Positions 8,375-16,882 of a DNA stretch of 35,204 nt are shown one piece after another (within the stretch, counting starts at the first letter, position 1; each line of letters starts with the position of its first letter). The position numbers and the translations under genes were made by a program. The notes below the pieces were generated by a model that was not told the DNA's origin, did not search any database, and worked only from the letters and a program-made list of their open reading frames with translations. Source of the DNA: Candidatus Thalassarchaeaceae archaeon (lineage in GTDB: Archaea > Thermoplasmatota > Poseidoniia > Poseidoniales > Thalassarchaeaceae); the NCBI GenBank assembly GCA_030747885.1, contig JASLJW010000049.1, positions 1 through 35,204 of the forward strand. The letters are read 5' to 3'.

Positions 8375-9604
8375 ATGGCCACAACTTGCGATGTACTTGT
8401 TGTGGGTGCGGGGCCAGGGGGAGGCTCCGCAGCATTACACGCATCCAGGTTAGGATTAGACGTCATGGTTATCGAAGATCACAATGAGATTGGAACACCA
8501 GTTCATTGTGGTGAATGCATTTCTGATGTTGCAGTATCTAATCTCGATCTTGAATTACCGATTGAAGTAATCAGCAAGCGAGTGCATGGGATTCGAGTAA
8601 TCTTTCCAGATGGGACAAAGAAATGTCTAACCGAAAAAGGATACGTATTGGAAAAGCATCTTTTTGAACAATGGTTGATGGAACAGGCAGTCGATTTTGG
8701 AGCTAAATTCTTTCCTGATAACAAGTTACAAACAATGGAGAGAATTGAGGAAGATGGCAGATTTGTAGGCCATCTTTGTAATGGTAAAGGAGACGCATTT
8801 CCAATTAGGGCTAGAATTGTAATTGATGCATCTGGAGTTGCAGGTGTTTGTTCAAAAATATTAGAACTTAATGAGCGACCCAAAGTAATTGCAGGAATGC
8901 AATATGAAATGCTTGAAGTTCCAACCGATGATTATCTCGATTTTTACATCTGGCCCGAATATGTTGAGAAAGGGTATCTGTGGATGATTCCCAAATGTGA
9001 TGGGCGTGCTAATGTTGGATTGGTTACTGAGGATAAGAGTGGAGCAGTGAAAGAATTAGATCGTTTTATTTCGGATATGCCTGAATTTAACCAACTAGAA
9101 ATTGTAAATCCTCCCTGGAGAGATGATGGCCGCAAAATTCGCGGGTTCGGAGGAACAATTCCCATTTCAGGCCCTCATAAGCGAACACATTCAGACGGGG
9201 TTCTCTTGATAGGAGATGCTGCAGGATTTACCTCTCCATTGTTTGAGGGGGGTTCACATTTAGCATTGAAATCTGCTCAATTTGCTGCGATTACTGCTGC
9301 TGATGCAATATCGAAGAATGATGTCTCTGCTAGTGTTCTAGGAAGTTACCCTCAGAAATGGAAGTCTGAATTCCCACCATATGAGAAGATATTGAGAGGA
9401 AAAAGTGCGCTATATTCACTTTCTGAACAAGATATGTCTATCATGGCTCGTTGTTTTCCTGAAGAGATGTCGAATATGGGAGTTTCAGGAAAATCAATGG
9501 TTGTGCTTCGCTTGTTATTGCGAAGACCGAGTTTATTTTTCCGAAGGATTATTCCAGCAATGTTGGCATTTGGTTACAGTCGAGCTAAGCACTATGGTTG
9601 GTAA
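8375..9604 (+). CDS. Geranylgeranyl reductase family FAD-dependent oxidoreductase
   Basis: Flavoprotein that saturates isoprenoid double bonds in archaeal ether lipids or quinone side chains; peripheral membrane enzyme. Numbered from the ATG at 8375: FAD-binding GAGPGGG at 11-17, family motif PVHCGECISD at 42-51 with the conserved cysteines, the substrate-cavity motif GYLWMIPK (YxWxFP-like) at about 200-207, and the second FAD motif GDAAGFTSPLFEGG at about 280. The length of 409 residues is typical. The frame opens further upstream (ATG at 8318), but those 19 residues lack family similarity and the ATG at 8375 sits just before the FAD strand. It is divergent from ubiD across about 80 bp. The context suggests side-chain reduction of a quinone or of archaeol precursors; the sequence does not decide between them. 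Confidence 0.93.
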   Translation: MATTCDVLVVGAGPGGGSAALHASRLGLDVMVIEDHNEIGTPVHCGECISDVAVSNLDLELPIEVISKRVHGIRVIFPDGTKKCLTEKGYVLEKHLFEQWLMEQAVDFGAKFFPDNKLQTMERIEEDGRFVGHLCNGKGDAFPIRARIVIDASGVAGVCSKILELNERPKVIAGMQYEMLEVPTDDYLDFYIWPEYVEKGYLWMIPKCDGRANVGLVTEDKSGAVKELDRFISDMPEFNQLEIVNPPWRDDGRKIRGFGGTIPISGPHKRTHSDGVLLIGDAAGFTSPLFEGGSHLALKSAQFAAITAADAISKNDVSASVLGSYPQKWKSEFPPYEKILRGKSALYSLSEQDMSIMARCFPEEMSNMGVSGKSMVVLRLLLRRPSLFFRRIIPAMLAFGYSRAKHYGW

Positions 9605-9613
9605 CCGTATACC

Positions 9614-9653
9614 GATGCCCTATTGAGCGGGGGGCATCAGTCCCCCTTCGGGA
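9614..9653 (+). promoter_or_regulatory. GC-rich hairpin leader upstream of ccmF
   Basis: The 55 bp between the geranylgeranyl reductase stop and the ccmF ATG contain a 7-bp perfect stem (GATGCCC 9614-9620 with GGGCATC 9632-9638, 11-base loop). The G-run 9629-9634 can instead pair with CCCCC 9642-9646, and TCCC 9641-9644 can pair with GGGA 9650-9653. The first two pairings compete for the same G-run. There is no U-tract, so a simple terminator is unlikely; an RNA structure that controls ccmF translation or processing is possible. The pairing is seen in the sequence; function is unknown. Confidence 0.4.
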
Positions 9654-9659
9654 TTGGCA

Positions 9660-12014
9660 ATGTGGTTGGACTTACTTCTTCTTGGAGTTCCATCAATTGC
9701 GACATTAATTGCATTGCACCATACTGTTATTCATCGCACTTCTCACCCACATGAATTCACTATTCTTGGATTACAGGCTTTACCATTCATAATTCTCATT
9801 TTTGCATTTTTAATCGATTATGACGCATTGCGTACTGTTCAAATAAATGGTTCTCATACTCTTCCGATTCATTATCGGATTTCAGCAGTGTGGGCTGGAC
9901 GTTCAGGACCATTATTACTCTGGATTGCCATGTTAGTCTTGGTTCGATTGTGGTGGCGACACCTTTCTTCAGAAAATGTTGAAAAGAAAACGATTGGAAC
10001 TGCTGGCGTCCTACATTGTCTAATCTTTTTCCTATTCATTGTGGCCTTTCTCCTCCAACCATTTTCATTGGATAACTCAGTAGCTAGATCGGAACTTAAT
10101 GTATTTCTTCAAACTGATTTGATGGTTATTCACCCTCCAATTGTTTTTGCATTCTATGCATTTTGTCTTGCAGTTGGTTCAGTAGCATTGGAAGGCATGT
10201 TGAATGGAAAAAACCCTTCATTGATTCATCAGGAACAATTACCCTTAGCTCGAGCAGCCTTTGTTTCTGGAACTTTAGGAATTGGTTTGGGAGGTTTGTG
10301 GGCTTACTCTGTCTTGGATTGGGGAGGGTATTGGGCGTGGGATCCTGTTGAAACTGCGTCTCTACTTCCTTGGCTTTGCACCCTGCTTATTGTTCATTTA
10401 CGAATGTCCCCAAAAGTGAAGAATCGAGGGTCAGCGATTGTTTGGTCCCCTGCTCTTGGATTACTGACAGGAGCTTTAGCCATGCATTCGACATTAGTCA
10501 CTCGTGCAAATGGAGCATGGGCCTCAGTACATGCCTTTGTTGCTTCAGAAAATGGAGACGTGTTGGCCAATGATGCATATGTCAGAGTTCTTTCATTATG
10601 GAATTCTGGTGCAGAAGGTGCTGAAGTGTTGCTTCAGTTTATCGTGATGCTTGTTTTCATTTTCTCTGCTACATATTGGCTTGGTCGCCATCAGGCAGAG
10701 AAGGTATTGATTTCAGGCCAAGAGATTTTGTTGACATCTCGCCCAATTCTAGGATTTTTGATTGTTATTGGCATAATTTCGATTCTAATTAATTCCGGAT
10801 CACTTTCAGTTGCCATTCTATTATTGCCCTCAATATTTTTGATGTTGCATGATCGAGATCAGGCACTTTTGTGGCCTTCAATAGGAGTCACCATCTTACT
10901 ATTTTCACGTTGGTCGTGGCATCTTGATTCTATTCAAGCAGGAATTGGAATGTTTTTGTTGCTTTTACCGTGGCTATTAGCACCTGAGGAAGATAAAGCG
11001 GAACAATTTCCATCTCTTTCTAAATTAGCTCTGCATGTTCCTTTAGCAGGAGGCGGTTCTTTTCTTGTCTTAACTTGGCTCTTATTATTAGCTGAAATCG
11101 ACGGCTCTTCTCCAGAAGCTCACGAAGCCTTTGGCTCTATTTTAATTGGATTATTATCAGCAGCTTTGCTAATTTATTCACTAAGAAGTGCAACGAAATT
11201 CCAACGGAGAGCAATACTTACCATGGGAATATTCATTTCAATTTCAGCAGCAATTTATGGGATGGAGATATTCCCTCTTCCTGGAAATTCAGATCAATTG
11301 TTGACCCAGTCAATCAATCGAGGACATATTAGCCGTTTTCTTTTGGTTTGGTTAATTATCGCTGCACCTCCCTCGATAGCTGATTTAGCATCTACAATTA
11401 GAAAAATAACTACAACACGTGATAGAAAACCAGCATCATTGCGTCTATTAGGTTCGCACATGGCTCATGCAGGAATTCTTCTCCTACTCATTGGACACGT
11501 TCTTACAACCACATTAGTTGATCGTGTTGACCCCTCGCATCAAATCACGTTGATTAGAAATGAAGAGGTCCGTCATGGGGATTACATTTTCAAAATGACT
11601 GACATTTTGACCACAAGTCCTGAGGATCCTGAATATGATGAACGTTTTTCAATCGGAGATGGTTTTTTTGGTATCCATATTGAAGTGTATGATCTAAGTG
11701 GTGATTTACTTGGTTCTGTTGAACCTGGTGTTTTGAGGTTTGATTCTGCCGATGGGGCAATTCGGCCACGTTCCGAAGTAGATAGAATAGTACATTGGAC
11801 TGGAGATACAATCTTGATTCTCGATTTAACTCAAATGAATCAAATAATGACTCAGGCTATGATGGGTGAATTGGATGATGTAGATAGAATACGTCTAACG
11901 GTTTATGACCTTCCTGGAAGCCATATGGTATGGATTGGATGGGCAATGATTGTTCTTGGCTCTAGCCTCACTTTAACGAGGGTCCGCACCAATGAATCCG
12001 ATGAATCTGAGTGA
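9660..12014 (+). CDS. ccmF: Cytochrome c maturation heme lyase CcmF
   Basis: Large polytopic membrane protein of system I cytochrome c biogenesis, which attaches heme delivered by CcmE to apocytochrome c outside the membrane. It has the heme-binding WWD motif (DWGGYWAWDPVETAS, about residues 220-234), the HPP histidine (about 158), a histidine after the WWD segment (about 246), the SVHAF histidine (about 291), and a C-terminal AHAG...GH segment, so the usual heme-ligand positions appear conserved. More than a dozen hydrophobic helices are followed by a soluble C-terminal region and a last helix. At 784 residues it is longer than E. coli CcmF (about 650). The ATG at 9660 is chosen over a TTG at 9654. 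Other ccm genes are not in the window. Its presence implies c-type cytochromes. Confidence 0.94.
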   Translation: MWLDLLLLGVPSIATLIALHHTVIHRTSHPHEFTILGLQALPFIILIFAFLIDYDALRTVQINGSHTLPIHYRISAVWAGRSGPLLLWIAMLVLVRLWWRHLSSENVEKKTIGTAGVLHCLIFFLFIVAFLLQPFSLDNSVARSELNVFLQTDLMVIHPPIVFAFYAFCLAVGSVALEGMLNGKNPSLIHQEQLPLARAAFVSGTLGIGLGGLWAYSVLDWGGYWAWDPVETASLLPWLCTLLIVHLRMSPKVKNRGSAIVWSPALGLLTGALAMHSTLVTRANGAWASVHAFVASENGDVLANDAYVRVLSLWNSGAEGAEVLLQFIVMLVFIFSATYWLGRHQAEKVLISGQEILLTSRPILGFLIVIGIISILINSGSLSVAILLLPSIFLMLHDRDQALLWPSIGVTILLFSRWSWHLDSIQAGIGMFLLLLPWLLAPEEDKAEQFPSLSKLALHVPLAGGGSFLVLTWLLLLAEIDGSSPEAHEAFGSILIGLLSAALLIYSLRSATKFQRRAILTMGIFISISAAIYGMEIFPLPGNSDQLLTQSINRGHISRFLLVWLIIAAPPSIADLASTIRKITTTRDRKPASLRLLGSHMAHAGILLLLIGHVLTTTLVDRVDPSHQITLIRNEEVRHGDYIFKMTDILTTSPEDPEYDERFSIGDGFFGIHIEVYDLSGDLLGSVEPGVLRFDSADGAIRPRSEVDRIVHWTGDTILILDLTQMNQIMTQAMMGELDDVDRIRLTVYDLPGSHMVWIGWAMIVLGSSLTLTRVRTNESDESE

Positions 12015-12076
12015 TTTTTCAGATTGAAGTAAGGGCCACGCTCATAAGGGTGGAGCAGGTCGCGCGGTTGTCCTTC

Positions 12077-12084
12077 AAGGAGGT
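12077..12084 (+). promoter_or_regulatory. Strong Shine-Dalgarno site of the FKBP gene
   Basis: AAGGAGGT is a full match to the 16S anti-Shine-Dalgarno and sits 7 bases before the ATG at 12092. It fixes the start of the FKBP gene and rules out the longer frame that opens at 12011. Most other genes here have weaker or no such site. Confidence 0.8.
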
Positions 12085-12091
12085 AATATGT

Positions 12092-12922
12092 ATGGAGACC
12101 GGTTCCATTGTCCACATAGATTATGACTTGTATAATGCAGATTCAGGAGACTTAATCGAAACTACTCGAGAGGCTGTAGCCCAAGAACACGATAGACATG
12201 AAGCCAGTCAAACATATTCTCCATTAATTACGGTGATTGGAGATGGACGTCTAATCAAGGGTTTTGAATCACATCTTGAGGATGCTAAAGTCGATACAGA
12301 TTATGAGTTTGACATCCCTCCCGCGGATGCATATGGCGAACGTGATGCTAGTGCTGTAGAGGTAATGAGTTTACAGCAACTTTCACGCTCTGTTCGAGAC
12401 GCAGAAAATCTACAGATTGGTGGAATGGTTGAAATTGGAGGCAGAACCGGGATTTTGAAGTCTTTCCGTTCCGGTCGTGCTAGTGTTGATTTCAATCATG
12501 CATTAGCTGGTGTGACTCTTCGCTACAAATACAAAATCATCAAGGAAGTTACAGATCGTGCTGAGAAGGTAACGACATTGCTCGAAACAAACACTGGCCG
12601 AGATGGCTTTGAGAGTTCTTTTGATGGTGATGATCTTACTATTACTCTTCCAGAGTATGTGTCCTATGATCAGAATTGGGCCTACACGAAGTTTGGCTTA
12701 ATTCGTACATTGAGGGATCACGTAGGAGTTCAGACTATCGTTTTCAGAGAAGTTCATTCTCCGATGGTTGCAGATGAAACTAATGGTGATGCAGATGAAG
12801 ACCTAGGTTCTTTGTCCGTTGCTGAGTTGAAGGAACGTTGCAAAGCAGCGGGACTCCCTGTTGGTGGCAAGAAGGCGGATTTAATCGCTCGACTTTCAGA
12901 ATCTTCTACTGAAGAAGAATGA
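12092..12922 (+). CDS. Long archaeal FKBP-type peptidyl-prolyl isomerase with C-terminal SAP domain
   Basis: Cytoplasmic cis-trans prolyl isomerase and chaperone of the SlyD/FKBP26 type, 276 residues. Residues 1-85 and about 128-150 form the FKBP core (YDLYNADSGDLIETT, GDGRLIKGFE, PPADAYGERD, VDFNHALAG), with the inserted chaperone flap at about 86-127. Residues about 155-225 form the extra C-terminal domain of long archaeal FKBPs, ending in VQTIVFREVHSP. An acidic linker (about 227-238) leads to a SAP motif at about 239-269 (LSVAELKERCKAAGLPVGGK), a helix-extended-helix module that in other proteins binds DNA or chromatin. I know of no standard FKBP with this domain. Translation is set by a strong Shine-Dalgarno site. 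It lies between ccmF and DUF63 on the same strand. Confidence 0.92.
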   Translation: METGSIVHIDYDLYNADSGDLIETTREAVAQEHDRHEASQTYSPLITVIGDGRLIKGFESHLEDAKVDTDYEFDIPPADAYGERDASAVEVMSLQQLSRSVRDAENLQIGGMVEIGGRTGILKSFRSGRASVDFNHALAGVTLRYKYKIIKEVTDRAEKVTTLLETNTGRDGFESSFDGDDLTITLPEYVSYDQNWAYTKFGLIRTLRDHVGVQTIVFREVHSPMVADETNGDADEDLGSLSVAELKERCKAAGLPVGGKKADLIARLSESSTEEE

Positions 12923-12943
12923 TTTGAGCGCAACGGTCATGAC

Positions 12944-14347
12944 TTGGATGCTTTTCGGCAGTTTGTGGATCCATTACGTTCTAGCCCTTGTCTTGATGAC
13001 ATGAGTTTTTCATGGTGGGAGAGATTATCGATTTATTCACTAGGAGTAATCATTTCTATTGTTGGATTAGCAGTTCTTTCAGAATCAATGATGCAGGGTA
13101 ATTTTCTAGATTCTATTTTTCAAGAATATTTTCTCGATCCCATTCGAGCAGAGAGTATGGCCGATGGTTCTTACAACCAAGTGAATACTCTTTCATACAA
13201 CATCACTCTCATTCTTTCAGTCGTTTCTATTGCAGCAATTCTTAGAAGATTTAGAATAAGTGCTACAGAGTGTACTATTTTTGCAATTTTCCCATGGATA
13301 ATTTGGGCGTCTCTCGGTGAAGTAGTGGAGGATGCAGGACTTTTCGGGACGAGCCTTCAACCTTGGTTTGTTTCCCCAGGAATCCATTTCCAAGGTGCAA
13401 TATGGGTAATTTCTGCAGGCTTTTTTGCATCTATTGCTGCTAAATCTGGAAATCAGGAAGATGACCGTGTTTGGGTTACTGGTGCATCAATTTCATTGAT
13501 TTTGTTTCAAACAATTCTATTTCTCACATCTCTCCAAGATGGACGATTAGACACCCCCATGGAAGATTATCTCAATCTTTGGCCAGTTGCTATTTTTGGT
13601 GCTATTGGCATCATTGTTGCTATTCTATCTCATCCATTCATGGAGCGTTGGTCATCTATTGAACAGGGGCTTTTCCAAGTTGGAATAGGTGGTTGTTTGG
13701 TATTATATGGTTGTCTGCACTCTTACATTCGCATGATGATTGGATTGGAGACTTCAGGCCAACATTCAATTTTACTATCAATTGACAGATCAGCAATATT
13801 AGAATCAGGTGCGATAGAAATTTTCCACCCAGAAGTCCTTTTCTGGACTCTAATAATACCTGCATTAGTTCTCTTTCCAGTGTTTCTTTTTGTTGGCCGT
13901 CCTAATCTGCAGCGTATGAAGAATCGAGGCATCTCAATTCCAGGTTTACTTCCTTCGGGTTTATCATTAGTTGATTATGAGAAAGAAAGGACACAATTAC
14001 ATGATGACATGGAATCTCTAACATGGAAAGCAATTCTTGCATCTCCAATAGTGCTTCTTGCTATGTATGGTCAGGCAGTTGATGGAATCGCTACAGGTAT
14101 TGGATTAGTTGAATATGGATATATTGAGAAACATGTCTTTTCTAGTGCAGTAATAGAATTCTTTGGTTCTGCATATGGTTTCACGGTACTAAAATGTGTA
14201 ATTGGTCTAGTAGTTTGGTGGTTTTATTCACTTCAACGTTGGGAACATCGATATCGTCACCTTAGGATTTTGATGGCTCTTGCATTAATGACAGTAGGTT
14301 TGGCTCCTGGTCTAAGAGATGCATTCCGAATGGCCCTAGGCGTCTGA
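12944..14347 (+). CDS. DUF63 family archaeal membrane protein
   Basis: Polytopic membrane protein of 467 residues. It matches the archaeal DUF63 pattern: NTLSYNITLIL (residues 81-91), a loop with VVEDAGLF (127-134), and WFVSPGIHF (141-149), each at the edge of hydrophobic helices. Around ten to twelve helices are visible. The molecular function of DUF63 is not known. The start is uncertain: TTG at 12944 is the longest frame, and the ATG at 13001 (before SFSWWERLSIYSLG) is a good alternative; neither has a clear ribosome site. It follows the FKBP gene by 21 bases and precedes the carboxylase cluster by 49 bp, so transcription may run through. Confidence 0.85.
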   Translation: MDAFRQFVDPLRSSPCLDDMSFSWWERLSIYSLGVIISIVGLAVLSESMMQGNFLDSIFQEYFLDPIRAESMADGSYNQVNTLSYNITLILSVVSIAAILRRFRISATECTIFAIFPWIIWASLGEVVEDAGLFGTSLQPWFVSPGIHFQGAIWVISAGFFASIAAKSGNQEDDRVWVTGASISLILFQTILFLTSLQDGRLDTPMEDYLNLWPVAIFGAIGIIVAILSHPFMERWSSIEQGLFQVGIGGCLVLYGCLHSYIRMMIGLETSGQHSILLSIDRSAILESGAIEIFHPEVLFWTLIIPALVLFPVFLFVGRPNLQRMKNRGISIPGLLPSGLSLVDYEKERTQLHDDMESLTWKAILASPIVLLAMYGQAVDGIATGIGLVEYGYIEKHVFSSAVIEFFGSAYGFTVLKCVIGLVVWWFYSLQRWEHRYRHLRILMALALMTVGLAPGLRDAFRMALGV

Positions 14348-14396
14348 TTCCCCGCTTCATTCAAGGCCGACCTCGTACTGGATAGGCCTGAGCCTC

Positions 14397-16007
14397 ATGG
14401 ATGTCCTTCCCTCTAGGGTTAATCGGTCTGACGAGATATTTATGGAAAGAACTGCCCATAATAAGGGACTGGTCCTTACTTTGAAGGATGAATTACAGAA
14501 GATAGAGAAGGGAGGCGGCGAAAAATATGTTGAGCGCCACCGAAATCGTGGAAAAGCATTAGCTAGAGAGCGCATTCAATCAATATGTGATCCTGGAACT
14601 GCCTTCTTGGAAATCTCTCCATTGGCAGCTCATGGGTTGTATGATGGAAGAGCCTCATCAGCTGGACTTGTTACAGGGATTGGGGTAGTACATGGTCGAG
14701 AATGTATGTTTGTTGCTAATGATGCGACTGTGAAAGGTGGCTCATATTATCCGATGACTGTTAAGAAGCATATTCGTGCACAAGAGATCGCAGAAGAGAA
14801 CAACATACCTTGTATCTATCTTGTCGACAGTGGAGGAGCATTTCTCCCAATGCAAGATGAAGTATTTCCAGATAAAGGCCACTTTGGTAGAATATTTCGC
14901 AATCAAGCAATTATGTCTGGAAAAGGAATTCCACAAATTGCTGCCGTTTGTGGTTCTTGTACCGCTGGAGGTGCATATGTTCCAGCTATGTCTGATGAAT
15001 CAATCATCGTTAAGGGAAATGGTACAATCTTCTTGGCAGGCCCTCCTTTGGTTAAGGCTGCAACTGGAGAGGAAGTTTCTGCTGAAGATTTAGGCGGAGC
15101 AGATGTTCATACTCGACTATCAGGGGTTGCAGATCATTTTGCTGAAGACGAGCCAGAAGCATTACGGATGGTTAGGAACATAGTGGAAAACCTAAATCCA
15201 ACACAAAAGACCCGTCTAGATACCATCGATTCAGAACCTCCTCGACATGATATTGAAGATCTTCTAGGGATTATTCCAGAAGATAACAGAACTCCATATG
15301 ATGTCAGAGAAGTGATTTCTAGAGTAGTTGACGGTTCCCGATTTCATGAATTCAAACCACGTTATGGGACCTCTTTAGTTTGTGGTTTTGCTCGGATTCA
15401 TGGATATCCAGTAGGAATCGTAGCAAACAATGGAATTTTGTTTTCTGAATCTTCTTTGAAGGGAGCACATTTCGTTGAACTTTGTGGCCAACGTGGTGTT
15501 CCCCTAGTTTTCTTACAGAATATTACTGGCTTTATGGTTGGCAAAGATTACGAAGCAGGCGGAATCGCGAAAGATGGAGCAAAGTTAGTAACTGCAGTTT
15601 CTTGTGTTCCAGTTCCTAAATTTACAGTGATTATTGGGGGTTCTCATGGTGCAGGAAATTATGGCATGTGTGGTAGAGCGTATGATCCACGATTTTTGTT
15701 TACGTGGCCCAATGCGAGAATATCCGTAATGGGAGGGCCTCAGGCTGCACAGGTTCTCAGTACAGTAAAGCAAGACCAGAGAATTCGAGAGGGATTAGAA
15801 CCAATGAATGATGCAGAATTGAAGGCATTTGAAGAACCAACATTGCAGAAATATGAGACTGAGGGAAGTCCATACTATTCAACCGCCAGATTATGGGATG
15901 ATGGAATTATTGATCCGAGAGACACTCGTGACATCTTGGGACTCTGTATTAGTTCTAGTCTCAACGCCCCTTTACCAGATACGAATTATGGTATATTCAG
16001 AATGTGA
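14397..16007 (+). CDS. mccB: Methylcrotonyl-CoA carboxylase, carboxyltransferase (beta) subunit
   Basis: Moves the carboxyl group from biotin to 3-methylcrotonyl-CoA in leucine breakdown. The 536 residues closely follow the MCC-beta pattern rather than propionyl-CoA carboxylase: DSGGAFLPMQDEVFPDKGHF (about 144-163), GRIFRNQA, IPQIAAVCGSCTAGGAYVPA (about 178-197), MSDESIIVKGNGTIFLAGPP, and ATGEEVSAEDLGGADVHTR. The start at ATG 14397 is supported by the N-terminal 'LPSRVNRSDEIF...NK' segment, typical of the family. No Shine-Dalgarno is evident, and the 49 bp upstream are not AT-rich. The stop is followed after 4 bases by the hydratase gene. The biotin carboxylase and carrier lie two and three genes downstream, giving a split-subunit carboxylase. 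Confidence 0.92.
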   Translation: MDVLPSRVNRSDEIFMERTAHNKGLVLTLKDELQKIEKGGGEKYVERHRNRGKALARERIQSICDPGTAFLEISPLAAHGLYDGRASSAGLVTGIGVVHGRECMFVANDATVKGGSYYPMTVKKHIRAQEIAEENNIPCIYLVDSGGAFLPMQDEVFPDKGHFGRIFRNQAIMSGKGIPQIAAVCGSCTAGGAYVPAMSDESIIVKGNGTIFLAGPPLVKAATGEEVSAEDLGGADVHTRLSGVADHFAEDEPEALRMVRNIVENLNPTQKTRLDTIDSEPPRHDIEDLLGIIPEDNRTPYDVREVISRVVDGSRFHEFKPRYGTSLVCGFARIHGYPVGIVANNGILFSESSLKGAHFVELCGQRGVPLVFLQNITGFMVGKDYEAGGIAKDGAKLVTAVSCVPVPKFTVIIGGSHGAGNYGMCGRAYDPRFLFTWPNARISVMGGPQAAQVLSTVKQDQRIREGLEPMNDAELKAFEEPTLQKYETEGSPYYSTARLWDDGIIDPRDTRDILGLCISSSLNAPLPDTNYGIFRM

Positions 16008-16011
16008 TAAT

Positions 16012-16878
16012 ATGAAGTCTGTAACCAATAATCAACCTGAAACCGAATTATGTAAATTAATTATTGAAGGTCCTGTTGCAAGAATCACTCTTTCCCGACC
16101 TGATGTGTTTAATGCTCTTAACATTCAATTAATTTCTGAATTAATTGAAATTTTTGATTGGACATCTAGCAGATCTGTTTCTACACTAGGTGAATTGAAG
16201 GATTCAGAAGGAAATGAAAATCTAAGAGTATTAGTTTTGAATGGAGACGGTAGACATTTTTGTGCTGGAGCAGATATCAATATGATGAGAGACGCAGGTG
16301 CAAAAAGTTCTGAAGAGAACCGTATCGATTCCGAACGATTAGATCGATTATTCAATTCTCTATGGTCTCACCCATGTTTCACAATTGGAGCAATTCAAGG
16401 TGTGGCATTAGGAGGTGGTGCAGGATTGATTGCTTGTATGGATCATGTCATTGTGGAACCAAAGACGAGGATTGCCCTATCAGAAGGAAAATTAGGAATT
16501 TTACCCGCAGTTATTGGGCCATATGTGTATCGAAGACTGGGGAGTGCTCAATTTAGACGACTTGCGATGTTGGCATCTCGCATAGGGTCAGAAGAAGCCC
16601 TCCGAATAGGGATGGTTAACCAAGTCGAAGATAGTCCTGAAGATGCTTTAGTTGCAGTTGATGCTGTAATTTCGGAGGTATTGACTACTGGGCCAATGGC
16701 AGTTGGTGAAGCGAAACGATTGGCATTGACTTTTGATCGTTGGACTGGTACAGATGAGGAGTTACGGCTTTGGACATTAGATAAGACAAGTGAGATGCGT
16801 GCTTCGAGAGAAGGTCAAGAAGGTCTCGCCTCTTTTTTGGAAAAGAGACCTGCTGATTGGAAACCAGATCAGGAGTGA
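16012..16878 (+). CDS. Enoyl-CoA hydratase, probable methylglutaconyl-CoA hydratase
   Basis: Crotonase-fold enzyme of 288 residues. The oxyanion-hole motifs are CAGADIN (84-90) and GVALGGGAGL (130-139). The first catalytic Glu of rat crotonase is replaced by Gly (GGG-AG), while the second is kept in ALSEGKLGILPAVIGPYV (Glu158). The GGGxGL plus 'SExKLGxxPAxIxPYV' combination is typical of LiuC-type 3-methylglutaconyl-CoA hydratases, which hydrate the product of methylcrotonyl-CoA carboxylase. The ATG at 16012 is the right start: it follows the mccB stop by 4 bases and begins with crotonase-like sequence, whereas the same frame extended to 15829 would overlap mccB by 179 bases with no homology. 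An insertion of about 10 residues lies near 55-70. Placed between carboxylase genes. Confidence 0.87.
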   Translation: MKSVTNNQPETELCKLIIEGPVARITLSRPDVFNALNIQLISELIEIFDWTSSRSVSTLGELKDSEGNENLRVLVLNGDGRHFCAGADINMMRDAGAKSSEENRIDSERLDRLFNSLWSHPCFTIGAIQGVALGGGAGLIACMDHVIVEPKTRIALSEGKLGILPAVIGPYVYRRLGSAQFRRLAMLASRIGSEEALRIGMVNQVEDSPEDALVAVDAVISEVLTTGPMAVGEAKRLALTFDRWTGTDEELRLWTLDKTSEMRASREGQEGLASFLEKRPADWKPDQE

Positions 16879-16882
16879 TTGA

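Noticed and set aside
8503..8883. 126-codon open frame on the minus strand inside geranylgeranyl reductase.
   Set aside because: Antisense shadow of a well-conserved gene, with no domain pattern or ribosome site.
9605..9659. Intrinsic terminator after geranylgeranyl reductase.
   Set aside because: The hairpins are GC-rich but no T-tract follows; the element ends at the ccmF start, so a leader structure is more likely.
15829..16011. Upstream extension of the hydratase reading frame.
   Set aside because: These 61 codons overlap the conserved end of mccB in another frame and show no crotonase similarity; the ATG at 16012 fits the operon spacing.
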